This document shows positions 54,782 through 64,000 of a stretch of DNA of 64,000 bases, in pieces (positions within the stretch are counted from its first letter, which is position 1; each line of letters opens with the position of its first letter). A program made the position numbers and the translations under genes. The notes beneath the pieces are model-generated. The model was not told the origin of the DNA and did not search any database. It saw only the letters and a list, made by a program, of their open reading frames with translations. Source of the DNA: Companilactobacillus ginsenosidimutans (GTDB taxonomy: Bacteria > Bacillota > Bacilli > Lactobacillales > Lactobacillaceae); NCBI RefSeq assembly GCF_001050475.1, contig NZ_CP012034.1, positions 558,001-622,000 of the forward strand, given 5' to 3'.

Positions 54782-54800
54782 TAAAAATCACCTTTATATA

Positions 54801-54832
54801 AAAGTTGGGACAAATCACTTTGTCCCAACTTT
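54801..54832 (-). terminator. Hairpin between dnaK and dnaJ
   Basis: A perfect 12-bp stem AAAGTTGGGACA/TGTCCCAACTTT with loop AAGTGATT stands between dnaK and dnaJ. On the minus strand it is followed by TATATAAAGG, a weak U tract, so it is probably a partial terminator or processing stem that lowers dnaJ relative to dnaK. Confidence 0.7.
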
Positions 54833-54891
54833 CAGTATTATTGAACTAAAAGAATTATACCAGTTTCAGTAAATATTATCTTTTAATTGTC

Positions 54892-56769
54892 TTATTTTTT
54901 ATCTTTGTCAGGATCTACTTCTTTGAAATCACCATCAACGGTTTTGCCGTCGTCTGATTTCTTGTCTGTACCTTCAGCACCTGTTGCTCCAGCACCACCT
55001 TGAGCACCGGCACCTTGGGCTCCACCTTGAGCTTCTTGTGCTTGTTGATAAAGTTTAACAGAAAGATCTTGGATAACCTTATTCAAATCATCACGTTTTG
55101 ACTTCATTTCTTCGATGTCGCCAGAATCTTGAGCTTTCTTTAAAGCATCACGAGCATCTTCAGCCTTCTTGATCTCTTCGTCTGAAACTTTACCCTTAAC
55201 GTCTTTAAGAGTCTTTTCTGATGAGAATAATGCTTGTTCAACATCGTTCTTAACGTCGACTTCTTCCTTACGTTTATTATCTTCAGATTCGTGTTCCTTA
55301 GCTTCTTTCATCATTTGATCGATTTCTTCATCACTCAAACCTGATGAACTCTTGATAGTAATCTTTTGTTCCTTGTTAGTACCAAGATCTTTAGCGGAAA
55401 CATTTACGATACCATTTTTATCGATATCAAATTTAACTTCAATCTGAGGTACACCTCTTGGTGCAGCAGGAATGTCAGTTAATTGGAAACGACCTAATGT
55501 CTTGTTATCAGCGGCCATTGGACGTTCACCTTGCATAACGTGAATATCTACAGCACTTTGATTATCAGCAGCAGTTGAGAATGTTTGTGACTTGCTTGTT
55601 GGAATAGTTGTATTTCTATCGATTAACTTAGTGAATACACCACCCATTGTTTCGATACCAAGTGACAATGGAGTAACATCAAGTAAAACAACATCCTTAA
55701 CATCACCAGAGATAACACCACCTTGAATAGCAGCACCTAAAGCAACAGCTTCATCAGGGTTGATTGAGTGGTCAGGTGTCTTTCCTGTCCATTTTTCAAC
55801 AGCAGCTTGAACAGCTGGTGTACGTGTTGAACCACCATTCAAGATAACTTTATCAATATCAGCTGTTGTTAATCCAGCATCTTTAAGAGCATTGTCAACA
55901 GGAGCCTTAGTTCTTTCAACAAGGTCAGCTGTTAATTCATCAAACTTGGCACGTGTTAATGTTTCTTCCAAGTGAAGTGGACCATTATCACCTGAAGAAA
56001 TAAATGGCAAGCTGATTGAAGTTTGGCTTACACCAGACAAATCTTTCTTAGCTTTTTCAGCAGCATCCTTTAATCTTTGAAGAGCCATCTTGTCTTGTGA
56101 CAAGTCAACGCCATTCTTAGCTTTGAACTGTGAAACTAACCAATCCATGATGTGCTTATCAAAGTCATCACCACCAAGTTTTGTATCACCATTTGTTGAA
56201 AGTACTTCGAAAACTCCGTCTCCTAATTCAAGAATAGAAACATCAAATGTACCACCACCAAGGTCATAAACAAGGATCTTTTCATCACCTTTGTCATTAT
56301 CAAGGCCATAAGCAAGTGCTGAAGCTGTTGGTTCGTTAACAATTCGTTTAACGTTTAAACCAGCAATTTTACCAGCATCTTTTGTAGCTTGTCTTTGTGA
56401 ATCATTGAAGTATGCAGGAACTGTAACAACAGCATCTGTAACATCTTCACCCAAATAATCTTCAGAAAACTTCTTGATATATTGAAGAATCATGGCTGAA
56501 ATTTCTTGTGGTGTGTATGACTTACCAGCAACAGTTACTTTGTAACCTGCTTCACCCATGTGTCTTTTGATTGATGCAACTGTATCAGGGTTTGTGATAG
56601 CTTGTCTTTTAGCTACTTCACCAACTTGAATTTCACCATCTTTAAAAGCAACAACAGAAGGAGTTGTTCTTGCACCCTCAGGGTTAGCAATAATTTTTGG
56701 AGAACCACCTTCAAGAACAGCAACAGCTGAGTTTGTAGTACCCAAATCAATACCAATAACTTTAGACAT
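54892..56769 (-). CDS. dnaK: Molecular chaperone DnaK
   Basis: Hsp70 chaperone of 625 residues. The nucleotide domain shows [34 protein letters not shown] (about residues 165-180) and [11 protein letters not shown]; the substrate domain starts near residue 390, and the C-terminus is Gly/Ala/Gln-rich ([13 protein letters not shown]) with an acidic-basic end. The ATG at 56769 (AGAGG nine bases upstream) is chosen over a TTG two codons earlier. It is the third gene of the hrcA operon. Confidence 0.97.
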   Translation of the reverse strand: MSKVIGIDLGTTNSAVAVLEGGSPKIIANPEGARTTPSVVAFKDGEIQVGEVAKRQAITNPDTVASIKRHMGEAGYKVTVAGKSYTPQEISAMILQYIKKFSEDYLGEDVTDAVVTVPAYFNDSQRQATKDAGKIAGLNVKRIVNEPTASALAYGLDNDKGDEKILVYDLGGGTFDVSILELGDGVFEVLSTNGDTKLGGDDFDKHIMDWLVSQFKAKNGVDLSQDKMALQRLKDAAEKAKKDLSGVSQTSISLPFISSGDNGPLHLEETLTRAKFDELTADLVERTKAPVDNALKDAGLTTADIDKVILNGGSTRTPAVQAAVEKWTGKTPDHSINPDEAVALGAAIQGGVISGDVKDVVLLDVTPLSLGIETMGGVFTKLIDRNTTIPTSKSQTFSTAADNQSAVDIHVMQGERPMAADNKTLGRFQLTDIPAAPRGVPQIEVKFDIDKNGIVNVSAKDLGTNKEQKITIKSSSGLSDEEIDQMMKEAKEHESEDNKRKEEVDVKNDVEQALFSSEKTLKDVKGKVSDEEIKKAEDARDALKKAQDSGDIEEMKSKRDDLNKVIQDLSVKLYQQAQEAQGGAQGAGAQGGAGATGAEGTDKKSDDGKTVDGDFKEVDPDKDKK

Positions 56770-56807
56770 ATACAAATACCTCTTTTTTATTTTTATAATT
56801 TAAAATT

Positions 56808-57407
56808 TTATTTTGCAACTACTACCATTGCAGGACGTAAAACTCGATCATTGAGTTTATATCCCTTTTGTAAAACTTGAACAACTGTATCAGCAGGATG
56901 ATCTTTATCTGCAGGAACAGTTTGAACTGCTTGACTATCGGCAGGATCAAATTTTTCGCCAACATTATCGACGGCCGTTACGTTATTATCCTCAACTGCC
57001 TTAACCATATGTTGTTGAACCATCTCAACACCCTTTTTAAGTTGCTTACCAGTTTCATCGGTAACATCAACTTGCAAAGCGCGTTCCAGATTGTCAAGAA
57101 CAGGAAGAATTTCCTTAGCCAGCTTTTGACCATCATATTTAATCAAACCAGCAATTTCTTTCTTTTGACGGTTTGCCATATTTTGAATTTCAGCTTGACT
57201 ACGAATATATTTATCTTCCAATTCGTCGTTCTTTTTCTTGAGATCTGCAACTTCTTTAATTAATTGTTCAGCTTCAGATCCAGCCTTACTAGTTTTTTTC
57301 GATTCCTTTTTAGAATCTTTTGAAACATCCTCTTTTTTAGGAGCTTCTTTAGTTTCCACATCTTCTTGAGAAGTTTTCGCTTTTTGGTCTTTTTCTTTAT
57401 CTGCCAT
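56808..57407 (-). CDS. grpE: Nucleotide exchange factor GrpE
   Basis: Exchange factor that releases ADP from DnaK. The 199-residue protein has a highly charged N-terminal half with a long coiled coil (about residues 40-85; EVADLKKKNDELEDKYIRSQAEIQNM) and the C-terminal four-helix/beta domain with PVLDNLERALQ and LQKGYKLNDRVLRPAMV. The start follows a GGAGGC site. It sits between hrcA and dnaK in the usual order. Confidence 0.96.
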   Translation of the reverse strand: MADKEKDQKAKTSQEDVETKEAPKKEDVSKDSKKESKKTSKAGSEAEQLIKEVADLKKKNDELEDKYIRSQAEIQNMANRQKKEIAGLIKYDGQKLAKEILPVLDNLERALQVDVTDETGKQLKKGVEMVQQHMVKAVEDNNVTAVDNVGEKFDPADSQAVQTVPADKDHPADTVVQVLQKGYKLNDRVLRPAMVVVAK

Positions 57408-57425
57408 TGCTGCCTCCTATAAATA

Positions 57426-58472
57426 TCATGAATCATCATACCTTGAATAATAATCAATCAATCTTTTTGCTAATTCGGTTCTAAACTCGCCTAACAATCC
57501 GATAAGTTGTGAATAATGCATTGATGTTGGTCCAAGAAGTGCAATAACGCCCTTACCGTGATGTCCAACATCATAATTAGCGGTAATAATACTATAATTC
57601 TTTAACGCATCGGATCCCAATTCACTACCGAGACGAACTTTAATTCCATCATCCTCGGAATTAGGATTAAGCAGTTTCTTCAAATCATTACTCTGGTTAA
57701 TAGTAGAAAGAAGTGATTGCACTCCTTCTAGATCACTATTATTTGCGTAATTTAAAAGATTTAATTGACCGTCAACAAAATATTTTTCAGAATCAGCTTT
57801 TCTGAATAATTGATCTACCATATCTAGCAAACCATTAGTAGAATACATATATTCTGACAAGATTATTGGAATGTCGTCATGCAACATCTCAATTACCCTT
57901 GGTAAAGGTTGACCAACCAACTTATCATTTACTATCCGAACAAATTTCTCAATCAGTGAACTATCTAATTCCGCATCAACTGTGTAGATGTTACTTTCCA
58001 CGTTATTATCACTTGTAACGATAATTGCCATTATCTGATGAGAATTAAGTGGAACAATTCTAAATCCCGTTAAGCGTGTTTTTGTGCTTTCTGGGCCTAA
58101 AGTAATTGCTGTGTAGCTGGTTAAATGTGAAAGTATTTTAGCTGACCGTTCGATTATGTCATCAAGTTGGTGATAAGTTTGTCCGAAATCCTCATCAATC
58201 TGATTTGCAATATCTTTTGGCACAATAGTAGGTTGAACCAGATAATCTAAGTAGTAACGATATCCATTAGCAGAAGGTATTCGTCCAGAAGATAAATGGG
58301 TCTTCTCGAGATAACCTATTTCTTCAAGAGTTGCCATCTCATTCCTAATGGTTGCTGAACTTACATGAAATGGTAATGCGTTCTCTAATGTTTTTGATCC
58401 AACCGGCTGGCCGGTATCTGTAAAAATGCGCACGACTTCTCTCAAGATTGCATCTTGACGTTCCGATAACAT
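57426..58472 (-). CDS. hrcA: Heat-inducible transcription repressor HrcA
   Basis: Repressor that binds CIRCE and is disabled by heat through the GroEL system. The 348-residue protein has an N-terminal winged-helix domain (LRYILREVVRIFTDTGQPV and the VSSATIRNEMATLEEIGYLEKTHLSSGRIPS stretch, about residues 5-65), followed by the dimerisation domain typical of the family. GGAGGAC precedes the ATG. It regulates its own operon through the CIRCE element just upstream. Confidence 0.97.
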   Translation of the reverse strand: MLSERQDAILREVVRIFTDTGQPVGSKTLENALPFHVSSATIRNEMATLEEIGYLEKTHLSSGRIPSANGYRYYLDYLVQPTIVPKDIANQIDEDFGQTYHQLDDIIERSAKILSHLTSYTAITLGPESTKTRLTGFRIVPLNSHQIMAIIVTSDNNVESNIYTVDAELDSSLIEKFVRIVNDKLVGQPLPRVIEMLHDDIPIILSEYMYSTNGLLDMVDQLFRKADSEKYFVDGQLNLLNYANNSDLEGVQSLLSTINQSNDLKKLLNPNSEDDGIKVRLGSELGSDALKNYSIITANYDVGHHGKGVIALLGPTSMHYSQLIGLLGEFRTELAKRLIDYYSRYDDS

Positions 58473-58487
58473 TATACCGTCCTCCTT

Positions 58488-58514
58488 TTAGCACTATTCA
58501 TATTGGAGTGCTAA
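58488..58514. promoter_or_regulatory. CIRCE element (HrcA operator)
   Basis: Inverted repeat TTAGCACTA-N9-GAGTGCTAA has one mismatch from the CIRCE consensus (the ninth base of the left arm). It lies between the sigma-A promoter and the hrcA ribosome binding site, the usual place for HrcA control of hrcA-grpE-dnaK-dnaJ. Confidence 0.97.
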
Positions 58515-58522
58515 CAATGTAA

Positions 58523-58551
58523 AATATAACAATTCAGCCTATGAGTGTCAA
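58523..58551 (-). promoter_or_regulatory. Promoter of the hrcA heat-shock operon
   Basis: Minus-strand TTGACA (58551-58546) and TATATT (58528-58523) are 17 bp apart; CIRCE lies directly downstream, overlapping the likely start of transcription. Confidence 0.92.
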
Positions 58552-58608
58552 GTATTGGCGCTTAAAAAATTGGATTTTTACAGAAAAATATTTATTAACT
58601 TTCATGAT

Positions 58609-58640
58609 AAAAAAAATCCCGACAAAAGTTGTCGAGATTA
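58609..58640 (-). terminator. Terminator of ribF
   Basis: Stem AATCCCGAC/GTCGAGATT with loop AAAAGTT is followed by seven or more T residues on the minus strand, just past ribF. Confidence 0.9.
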
Positions 58641-58649
58641 AGAGTGATT

Positions 58650-59591
58650 TTATTTATCAAATAAAAATGATTTTGAATTTTCACGATCTTTTTTAAGCTG
58701 ATCAATCAACTCATCAGCGCCACTAAACTTGATTTCGCCTCGTAAATAGTGAACCCATTGGAGTGTAACTTCGTTGCCATAGATATCTTCATCAAAGTCA
58801 AAAATGTTACATTCGACGGTTACTCCAGTATTCTCAGCAAAGGTGATATTGTACCCAACTGATGTCATTGAATCATACCATTTGCCATTCACCAAGATTC
58901 TGGTTGCATAGACACCAATGGATGGAATTAGTTCACCCTTCCCCACAGATAAATTTGCAGTCGGAAATCCGAGTGTTCTTCCTCTCTGTAATCCATGGAC
59001 AACTGTACCGGAATTTTGATAATCATAGCCTAGCAGTTCATTAGCTTCATCAATATTGTTATCTTCAATCATTTCTTTAATGGAGCTTGATCCAATTTTT
59101 TCTTCATCAAAAGTTTGTTTTGGAACAGTTACAATTTGAAACTTATTTTTTGAATACTTTGGAAGAGTATCCATATTTGCTATATCTCTTTTACCATAAG
59201 TGTAATCAAACCCAGCCACGACGAATTTTGCGTGCATTCCTATCATGTACTCGTCTACGAATTCTTGTGGCTTCAATGTCGCAAAATCTTCAGTGAATTC
59301 AACGAAGTACAAATAGTCAACACCAAGTTGTTGTATTAGCTCCTGCTTACGAGCCTCAGTTGATAGATATTTAAAATTTTGTACATGTTGGTAAACGACT
59401 CTTGGCGATCTATCAAATGTAATCAGGACAGATTTAAGACCATTCTTTTTGGCTAAATCAACCCCAGTTTTGATAACTTGCTGATGTCCCTTATGTACAC
59501 CATCAAAAAAACCCATGATCAAAACTGTATTTTGCTGTGGAATTTCATTATTTTTAAGTGGATGTGTTACGTGTAATGTCTGCATGGCCAT
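58650..59591 (-). CDS. ribF: Bifunctional riboflavin kinase / FAD synthetase
   Basis: Makes FMN and FAD from riboflavin. The 313-residue protein has the N-terminal FAD synthetase domain with FFDGVHKGHQQVIK (about residues 28-41), LITFDRSPRVV and VAGFDYTYGKR, and the C-terminal riboflavin kinase domain with GRTLGFPTANLSV (about residues 206-218) and a GVYATRI strand. The start is the first ATG of an ATG-GCC-ATG pair; the second, two codons on, is equally plausible. It follows truB by 6 bp, as in the infB-rbfA-truB-ribF arrangement of Firmicutes. Confidence 0.95.
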   Translation of the reverse strand: MAMQTLHVTHPLKNNEIPQQNTVLIMGFFDGVHKGHQQVIKTGVDLAKKNGLKSVLITFDRSPRVVYQHVQNFKYLSTEARKQELIQQLGVDYLYFVEFTEDFATLKPQEFVDEYMIGMHAKFVVAGFDYTYGKRDIANMDTLPKYSKNKFQIVTVPKQTFDEEKIGSSSIKEMIEDNNIDEANELLGYDYQNSGTVVHGLQRGRTLGFPTANLSVGKGELIPSIGVYATRILVNGKWYDSMTSVGYNITFAENTGVTVECNIFDFDEDIYGNEVTLQWVHYLRGEIKFSGADELIDQLKKDRENSKSFLFDK

Positions 59592-59597
59592 CTTCTT

Positions 59598-60506
59598 TTA
59601 CTCATTCTTTAATAACATAATATCTGGAACCCAAGTTTTACGAACTTTGTCAAACTTATAAATTGCTTTAGTAACGCTATCTTTTTGAACACGAAGGTCT
59701 TGTGACTCATCTGCATCAGGCAAATCAAGGAATCCACCATGCAAAACACCGATTTCCCATTCATCTTTTGTTAACGAATGAGTTGGAATGTTAGATAAAA
59801 CGTCATCGATACTTCTAATAAAATCTGTACTATTCGATTCTACCATTGATTCAATTTCAGACAATTTAAAAGTTTGGCTCAATTCATATCCTGCACTTTT
59901 CGTTCTTGTTAGTTGTGACATAAAAGCTGGGAAACCTAATTGTTCACCAAATTCAACGGCTAAAGTTCTGACATATGTCCCTTTTGAACATCTTACGTGA
60001 AAACGGACTTTCTGTTGACCAAGCTTTTCGTCAAACTCTGGATCACCTAACAAATAAAAATCATATATCGTAATGGTCCGTTCAGGCCGTTCAACCTCAA
60101 TGCCCGCACGTGCATACTCATACAATTTTTTACCATTTACTTTTACCGCAGAAAACATTGGAGGAATTTGCGTAATTTCTCCTGTCATGCTCTTGAAAGT
60201 CTTATTCAATTCTTCAATTGAAACTGGCGCATCCAATTTGGTTGTTTTTACGGTTTCACCTTCACGATCTTCAGTAGTGGTAGATCTGCCTAAAGTAATT
60301 TCACCCTCATATTCTTTGGGTGAATTAGTTAATCGGTTTACTAATTTTGTTGCCTGACCAACGCAAATCGGCAAAACTCCGTCTACAAGTGGATCCAAGG
60401 TCCCAGTATGACCGATTTTTTTAGTCTTTAAAACTTTTCGCAGAACATATACGTAATCGGAACTAGTTTTTCCAATTTCTTTGTTTAAAGGAACTACACC
60501 ATTCAT
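59598..60506 (-). CDS. truB: tRNA pseudouridine(55) synthase
   Basis: Converts U55 of the T-loop of tRNAs to pseudouridine. The 302-residue protein has GVVPLNKEIGKTSSDYV, the catalytic Asp in KIGHTGTLDPLVDGVLPICVG (Asp about residue 38), RDRVIT-like middle motifs (GEITQIPPMFSAVKVNGKKLYEYAR), and a C-terminal domain. A hairpin terminator-like structure lies between rbfA and truB, suggesting reduced or separate expression of truB-ribF. GGAGA precedes the ATG. Confidence 0.96.
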   Translation of the reverse strand: MNGVVPLNKEIGKTSSDYVYVLRKVLKTKKIGHTGTLDPLVDGVLPICVGQATKLVNRLTNSPKEYEGEITLGRSTTTEDREGETVKTTKLDAPVSIEELNKTFKSMTGEITQIPPMFSAVKVNGKKLYEYARAGIEVERPERTITIYDFYLLGDPEFDEKLGQQKVRFHVRCSKGTYVRTLAVEFGEQLGFPAFMSQLTRTKSAGYELSQTFKLSEIESMVESNSTDFIRSIDDVLSNIPTHSLTKDEWEIGVLHGGFLDLPDADESQDLRVQKDSVTKAIYKFDKVRKTWVPDIMLLKNE

Positions 60507-60523
60507 AATTTATCTCCACATAC

Positions 60524-60565
60524 AAAAATTACACCTAATCAGCATTTGCAATTAGATGTAATTTT
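60524..60565 (-). terminator. Terminator-like hairpin between rbfA and truB
   Basis: Stem AAAATTACACCTAAT/ATTAGATGTAATTTT is followed on the minus strand by a T run, and falls between rbfA and truB. It may terminate most transcripts from infB-rbfA. Confidence 0.78.
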
Positions 60566-60576
60566 ATAATATTTAA

Positions 60577-60933
60577 TTAACGATTTTGTTCGTCTTGATG
60601 TAACTTAGCAATTAATTTATCAATCTTTTCACCATAGCGAATTGATTGGTCTTGTTTAAACTCAAGTTCAGGAACTTTGTACAAAGTAAGTCTTGAACCT
60701 AATTCTCCACGAATTAATCCCTTAGCTTTATCGAGAACCATTTGAGTTTTTTCGACATCACTAGCCTTTTCAGACAGAATGCTGTAATAAATAGTGGCCT
60801 GTTGTAAGTCACCAGTCATTTCAACACCAGTTACGGTGACTCCTTGAACTCTAGGATCACGAACACGTTTAAGTAAAATATCATTTACTTCTTTTTGAAT
60901 TTCTTGTTCAACTCTACCAATACGATGTTTCAT
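60577..60933 (-). CDS. rbfA: Ribosome-binding factor A
   Basis: Small 30S maturation factor that assists late 16S rRNA processing. The 118-residue protein starts MKHRIGRVEQEIQKEVNDIL and contains RVRDPRVQGVTVTGVEMT and the KH-like YYSILS, with the conserved helix-turn pattern. The ATG at 60933 has GGAG upstream; a longer frame of 33 codons overlaps infB and is rejected. It follows infB by 11 bp. Confidence 0.95.
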   Translation of the reverse strand: MKHRIGRVEQEIQKEVNDILLKRVRDPRVQGVTVTGVEMTGDLQQATIYYSILSEKASDVEKTQMVLDKAKGLIRGELGSRLTLYKVPELEFKQDQSIRYGEKIDKLIAKLHQDEQNR

Positions 60934-60944
60934 AATTTCATCTC

Positions 60945-63785
60945 CTATTTGACAGGAACTTCTTCCATCACATAGGCTTCGATTTCGTCGCCAATCTTGA
61001 TGTCGTTGTAATTTTCGATTGTTACACCACACTCAAAGCCTGACTTAACTTCTTTAACGTCATCTTTGAATCGTTTAAGTGAAGCAAGTTTGCCTTCATA
61101 GACAACAATACCATCTCTGATAAGTCTTACACCACTATCACATGTGATACTACCACTATTCACGATACATCCGGCAATTGTACCAATCTTAGAAACATTG
61201 TATGTTTCACGAACTGTAAGATTACCAGTAACTTTTTCTTCGTAAACAGGTTCAAGCATACCCTTCATAGCAGCTGTAACTTCGTCAATTGCTTGATAGA
61301 TAACTCGATGCAATCTGATATCAACGTTTTCTTCCTTAGCTTGAGTTCTAGCTTGAGCTGTAGGACGAACGTTAAATCCAATAATGATTGCGTTTGAAGC
61401 AGAAGCCAAGTTAACATCACTTTCAGTAATGGCACCTACAGCTTGATGAATGATGTTAACTCTAACACCTTCAACATCAATCTTCTTCAAACTTCCGGCA
61501 ATGGCTTCAGCAGAACCTTGAACATCGGCTTTAATAATAATGTCGACAGTCTTAAGTTCCCCTTCTTTCATTGTTTCAAACAAGTTATCTAATGTAACAG
61601 GATTTGTGTTTTGACGTTCTTTTTGAAGAGCACGACTAGCACGTTCTTCACCAGCTGCACGAGCTGTCTTTTCATCATCAAAGACAACGAACTTATCAGC
61701 TGATTCAGGAACATCATTCAAACCTGTAATTTCGACTGGTTGTGATGGTAAAGCCTTTTTAACTTCTTTACCATGGTCATTTGTCATAGTTCTGACACGA
61801 CCAAATGTATTACCTACAACAACTGGATCTCCAACATGTAGAGTTCCTTGTTGTACTAATAGTGAAGCAACAGGTCCACGTCCCTTATCCAACTTAGCTT
61901 CGATAACAGTACCAACAGCTTTTTGATCAGGGTTAGCTTTCAATTCCAAAACATCAGCTTCAAGGTTGATCATTTCTAGTAATTGGTCAATGTTTGTACC
62001 TTGTTTAGCAGAAATATTAACAAAGATTGTATCTCCACCATAATCTTCTGGAATTAAATCATATTCCATCAATTGTTCTGTAACATGTTGTGGATTTGCA
62101 CCTGGCTTATCAATCTTATTAACAGCAACGATAATAGGATCATTTGCAGCTTTGGCGTGGTTGATAGCTTCAATAGTCTGTGGCATAACACCATCGTCAG
62201 CCGCAACAACTAGGACAACGATATCGGTAATATCAGCACCACGAGCACGCATGTTTGTAAATGCAGCATGTCCTGGAGTATCCAAGAATGTAATTAACTT
62301 ATCTTGAAGTCTTACTTGATAAGCACCGATATGTTGAGTAATACCACCAGCTTCACCAGCTGTAACGTGTGTATGTCTCAAATGATCTAGTAATGTAGTT
62401 TTACCATGATCAACGTGTCCCATGATAGTAACAACTGGAGGTCTAGGAATAAGATTCTCTTGATTCTTAGTTTCAGCTTCAAAGTATTGATCAATATCAG
62501 CGATATCTTCTTCAATCTTCTCATCTGATTCAATACCGTAATCAGTTGCCAAAAGTTCGATAGTATCCTTATCGAGAGATTGGTTTTGGTTGATCATGAT
62601 ACCAAGCATAAATAGTTTCTTAACGATTTCAGCTGGTTCACGATGCAAAATCTTACCTAAGTCTTGAGCATTCATACCAACTGTATAAACAAGTGTTTCT
62701 GGTAATGGACGTTCTTTTCTAGCTGGCATAACCTTCTTTGGTTCATTGCTACGTTGACGTTGTTGTCTCTTTCTTTCCTTCTTCTTCTTACGAGAACCGA
62801 ATGGATTTGCGAGATTCGTCTTGTGACCAAAGTTACGGTTTGGTGTTGCTGCTGGCTTCTTGTATTCTGCCTTTGGAACTTCTACCTTTTTAGTTGGAGT
62901 AGCTTTAGCGGTTGTAGTTGCCTTTGCAGCCGTATTATTTGTATTAGGCCTTGAATTGTTATTGTTGTTACGTCTGTTATCGTTTGGACGATTATTAGGA
63001 CGGTTATTGTTTGAACGGTTATTGCTTCCGTTCGTGTTATTATTACGTCTATTTGTTGAAGGACGGTTAGTTACACGACTAGCATCTTGGATGTTTGTCT
63101 TGTACTTATCTAGATATTTGTTTCCGGCACTTTGTCTAGGTCTTGGAGCTTGTGACGTAGTTTGATCACGTCTAACATTGTTGTTACGACGGTCACGTGA
63201 TTGGAAACTTCTATTGTTGTTTGGTCTGTTGTTATTGCTGTTATTATTGTTCGAGCCGTTATTGTTTGAACGGTTTTGATTATTATTAGGTCTGTTATTA
63301 CTGTTGTTACTATTTGGACGTGCATTATTCGTTGGACGATTATTTGCATTTCCGTTGTGATTGTTGTTGTTATGACTTTGATTATTGTTATTGTGATTAT
63401 TGTGTTCAAAGTGTCCACGGTTATTCTTGCCAGGATCTCTTCTTACAGCAGTAATCTTAATCTTAGTCTTGTGACTACCATCAGCAGAACCTGTCTTTTC
63501 CTTAGATTCAGGCTTGGCGTTTGAAACATGCTTTGTTTCAGGCTTAGCTTGAGCTTTTGGTTGAGGTTTTGCTTGTGCAGGCTTAGCGGCTGGTTTATTT
63601 GCATTTGCAGGTTTAGCAGCGGGCTTTCCACCTTTGAGTGAAGCAACAATCTTCTTTTCAGTACTTTCGTCAACAGATGCCATATGGTTCTTAACATCTA
63701 GACCTAATTTAGCGGCAACATCTAATACAGCTTGATTCTCGACACTATTTTCTTTCGCAATAGTATAGATTCTTTTTTTGGCCAT
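60945..63785 (-). CDS. infB: Translation initiation factor IF-2
   Basis: GTPase that brings fMet-tRNA to the 30S subunit and joins the subunits, 946 residues. It has an N-terminal IF2N domain (about residues 1-50), a very long low-complexity linker (about residues 50-370), a second IF2N-like domain (about 370-445), then the GTPase with GHVDHGKTT (about residues 454-462), [22 protein letters not shown], and domains to the C-terminus that bind the initiator tRNA. The linker holds many Asn, Arg and His residues with N-rich runs. Its composition is striking but the catalytic core is normal. AAGGAG precedes the ATG. Confidence 0.97.
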   Translation of the reverse strand: MAKKRIYTIAKENSVENQAVLDVAAKLGLDVKNHMASVDESTEKKIVASLKGGKPAAKPANANKPAAKPAQAKPQPKAQAKPETKHVSNAKPESKEKTGSADGSHKTKIKITAVRRDPGKNNRGHFEHNNHNNNNQSHNNNNHNGNANNRPTNNARPNSNNSNNRPNNNQNRSNNNGSNNNNSNNNRPNNNRSFQSRDRRNNNVRRDQTTSQAPRPRQSAGNKYLDKYKTNIQDASRVTNRPSTNRRNNNTNGSNNRSNNNRPNNRPNDNRRNNNNNSRPNTNNTAAKATTTAKATPTKKVEVPKAEYKKPAATPNRNFGHKTNLANPFGSRKKKKERKRQQRQRSNEPKKVMPARKERPLPETLVYTVGMNAQDLGKILHREPAEIVKKLFMLGIMINQNQSLDKDTIELLATDYGIESDEKIEEDIADIDQYFEAETKNQENLIPRPPVVTIMGHVDHGKTTLLDHLRHTHVTAGEAGGITQHIGAYQVRLQDKLITFLDTPGHAAFTNMRARGADITDIVVLVVAADDGVMPQTIEAINHAKAANDPIIVAVNKIDKPGANPQHVTEQLMEYDLIPEDYGGDTIFVNISAKQGTNIDQLLEMINLEADVLELKANPDQKAVGTVIEAKLDKGRGPVASLLVQQGTLHVGDPVVVGNTFGRVRTMTNDHGKEVKKALPSQPVEITGLNDVPESADKFVVFDDEKTARAAGEERASRALQKERQNTNPVTLDNLFETMKEGELKTVDIIIKADVQGSAEAIAGSLKKIDVEGVRVNIIHQAVGAITESDVNLASASNAIIIGFNVRPTAQARTQAKEENVDIRLHRVIYQAIDEVTAAMKGMLEPVYEEKVTGNLTVRETYNVSKIGTIAGCIVNSGSITCDSGVRLIRDGIVVYEGKLASLKRFKDDVKEVKSGFECGVTIENYNDIKIGDEIEAYVMEEVPVK

Positions 63786-63798
63786 CCTATCACACTCC

Positions 63799-64000
63799 TT
63801 ATTTTTGCATAATTTCTTTTAACCTTCTAGCAATTCCAGTATCAGTTATACCCATAACTTTCCTATCCTTACCAATTGATTTTTTTAATTCTTCGCTTGT
63901 AAAACTCTCAATTAAAACCACATTATAAAAATCAGTTTTATCTGTTAAAGTCTTTTTTGTTCGAGCACTACAGTCACTAGCCATTATAACCAATTTTACA
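63799..64000 (-). CDS. YlxQ-like L7Ae-family RNA-binding protein (partial)
   Basis: The gene is cut by the window end and its upstream part is missing. The visible 66 or so C-terminal codons contain [46 protein letters not shown], which match the L7Ae/YlxQ fold that follows nusA and ylxR in the nusA operon of Firmicutes. It lies 13 bp upstream of infB, so it is cotranscribed with infB. The methionine at 63993 is internal rather than the start. Confidence 0.85.
   Translation of the reverse strand, partial: VKLVIMASDCSARTKKTLTDKTDFYNVVLIESFTSEELKKSIGKDRKVMGITDTGIARRLKEIMQK

Noticed and set aside
60934..61032. Upstream extension of rbfA
   Set aside because: The 33 additional codons lie within infB, are unlike any RbfA, and a good ribosome binding site precedes the ATG at 60933.
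62860..63524. Open frames antisense to infB with leucine- and valine-rich products
   Set aside because: They are the reverse reading of the Asn-rich linker codons; no ribosome binding site or promoter, and the coding strand gene is clear.
1..64000. CRISPR arrays, phage genes, transposases, toxin-antitoxin pairs and defence genes
   Set aside because: None seen: there are no regularly spaced short repeats, and no recognisable integrase, transposase, restriction or Cas proteins among the genes.

Overview
The window is a stretch of low-GC Firmicute chromosome that fits the Lactobacillaceae. The evidence is the strong purine-rich ribosome binding sites, T-box leaders on tRNA-synthetase operons, a CIRCE element on hrcA-grpE-dnaK-dnaJ, CcpA-type (cre) sites, and a maltose phosphorylase/beta-phosphoglucomutase cluster. 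The gene order resembles the Companilactobacillus (former Lactobacillus farciminis/alimentarius) group, but that genus-level guess rests on general impression and is weak. There are no phage genes, transposases, CRISPR arrays or defence islands; almost everything is housekeeping or metabolic.

Layout. 1-7.1 kb, all leftward: phoH-ybeY-cdd-era-recO, then glyQ-glyS behind a T-box, with rpsU on its own promoter. 7.2-11 kb: ppsR, nfo, a YitT-type membrane protein and msrB-msrA, followed by an unusual intergenic block of inverted and direct repeats. 11.3-21.6 kb: hisS-aspS behind a T-box, an SH3b-amidase facing the other way, a HAD phosphatase, relA-dtd, and prmA-rsmE-membrane protein. 21.7-25.6 kb: small or unknown genes, a YbaK-type deacylase, an M20 peptidase and a broken oxalate decarboxylase remnant. 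25.6-29.5 kb: aldo/keto reductase, Cof-type phosphatase and a TetM-like translational GTPase. 29.6-36.2 kb: a complete maltose module (LacI regulator, MFS permease, maltose phosphorylase, beta-phosphoglucomutase, aldose 1-epimerase) with two tandem operators on the permease promoter. 36.4-39 kb: DoxX protein, an unknown protein and lactate oxidase. 39.1-43 kb: two tandem copies of a PgaC/PgaD-like polysaccharide synthase pair. 43-46.7 kb: a gene-poor 700-bp gap with a cloverleaf-like structured element, tRNA-Ser(CGA), apt and recJ. 46.7-51.7 kb: sortase A, a disulfide-reductase-like flavoprotein, a secreted cell-surface protein and a quinone-oxidoreductase-like protein. 51.7-64 kb: lepA, the hrcA heat-shock operon, ribF, truB, rbfA, infB and the end of a YlxQ-like L7Ae gene.

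How the genes work together. The maltose module imports maltose, splits it with phosphate into glucose and beta-glucose-1-phosphate, converts the latter to glucose-6-phosphate, and interconverts sugar anomers. recO/era/ybeY/phoH/glyQS, hisS/aspS, infB/rbfA/truB, lepA and rpsU make up the translation and ribosome-assembly core. relA and dtd handle stringent response and D-aminoacyl-tRNA editing. msrAB, lactate oxidase and the flavoprotein concern redox. PgaCD, sortase, amidase and the surface protein act at the envelope.

I found no clear new multi-gene system. The least explained sequences are the two structured intergenic elements (10994-11306 and 43393-43573), both probably members of dispersed repeat families, and a handful of unknown small proteins. 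Start codons were moved from the longest open frame wherever a good ribosome binding site supported a shorter product.
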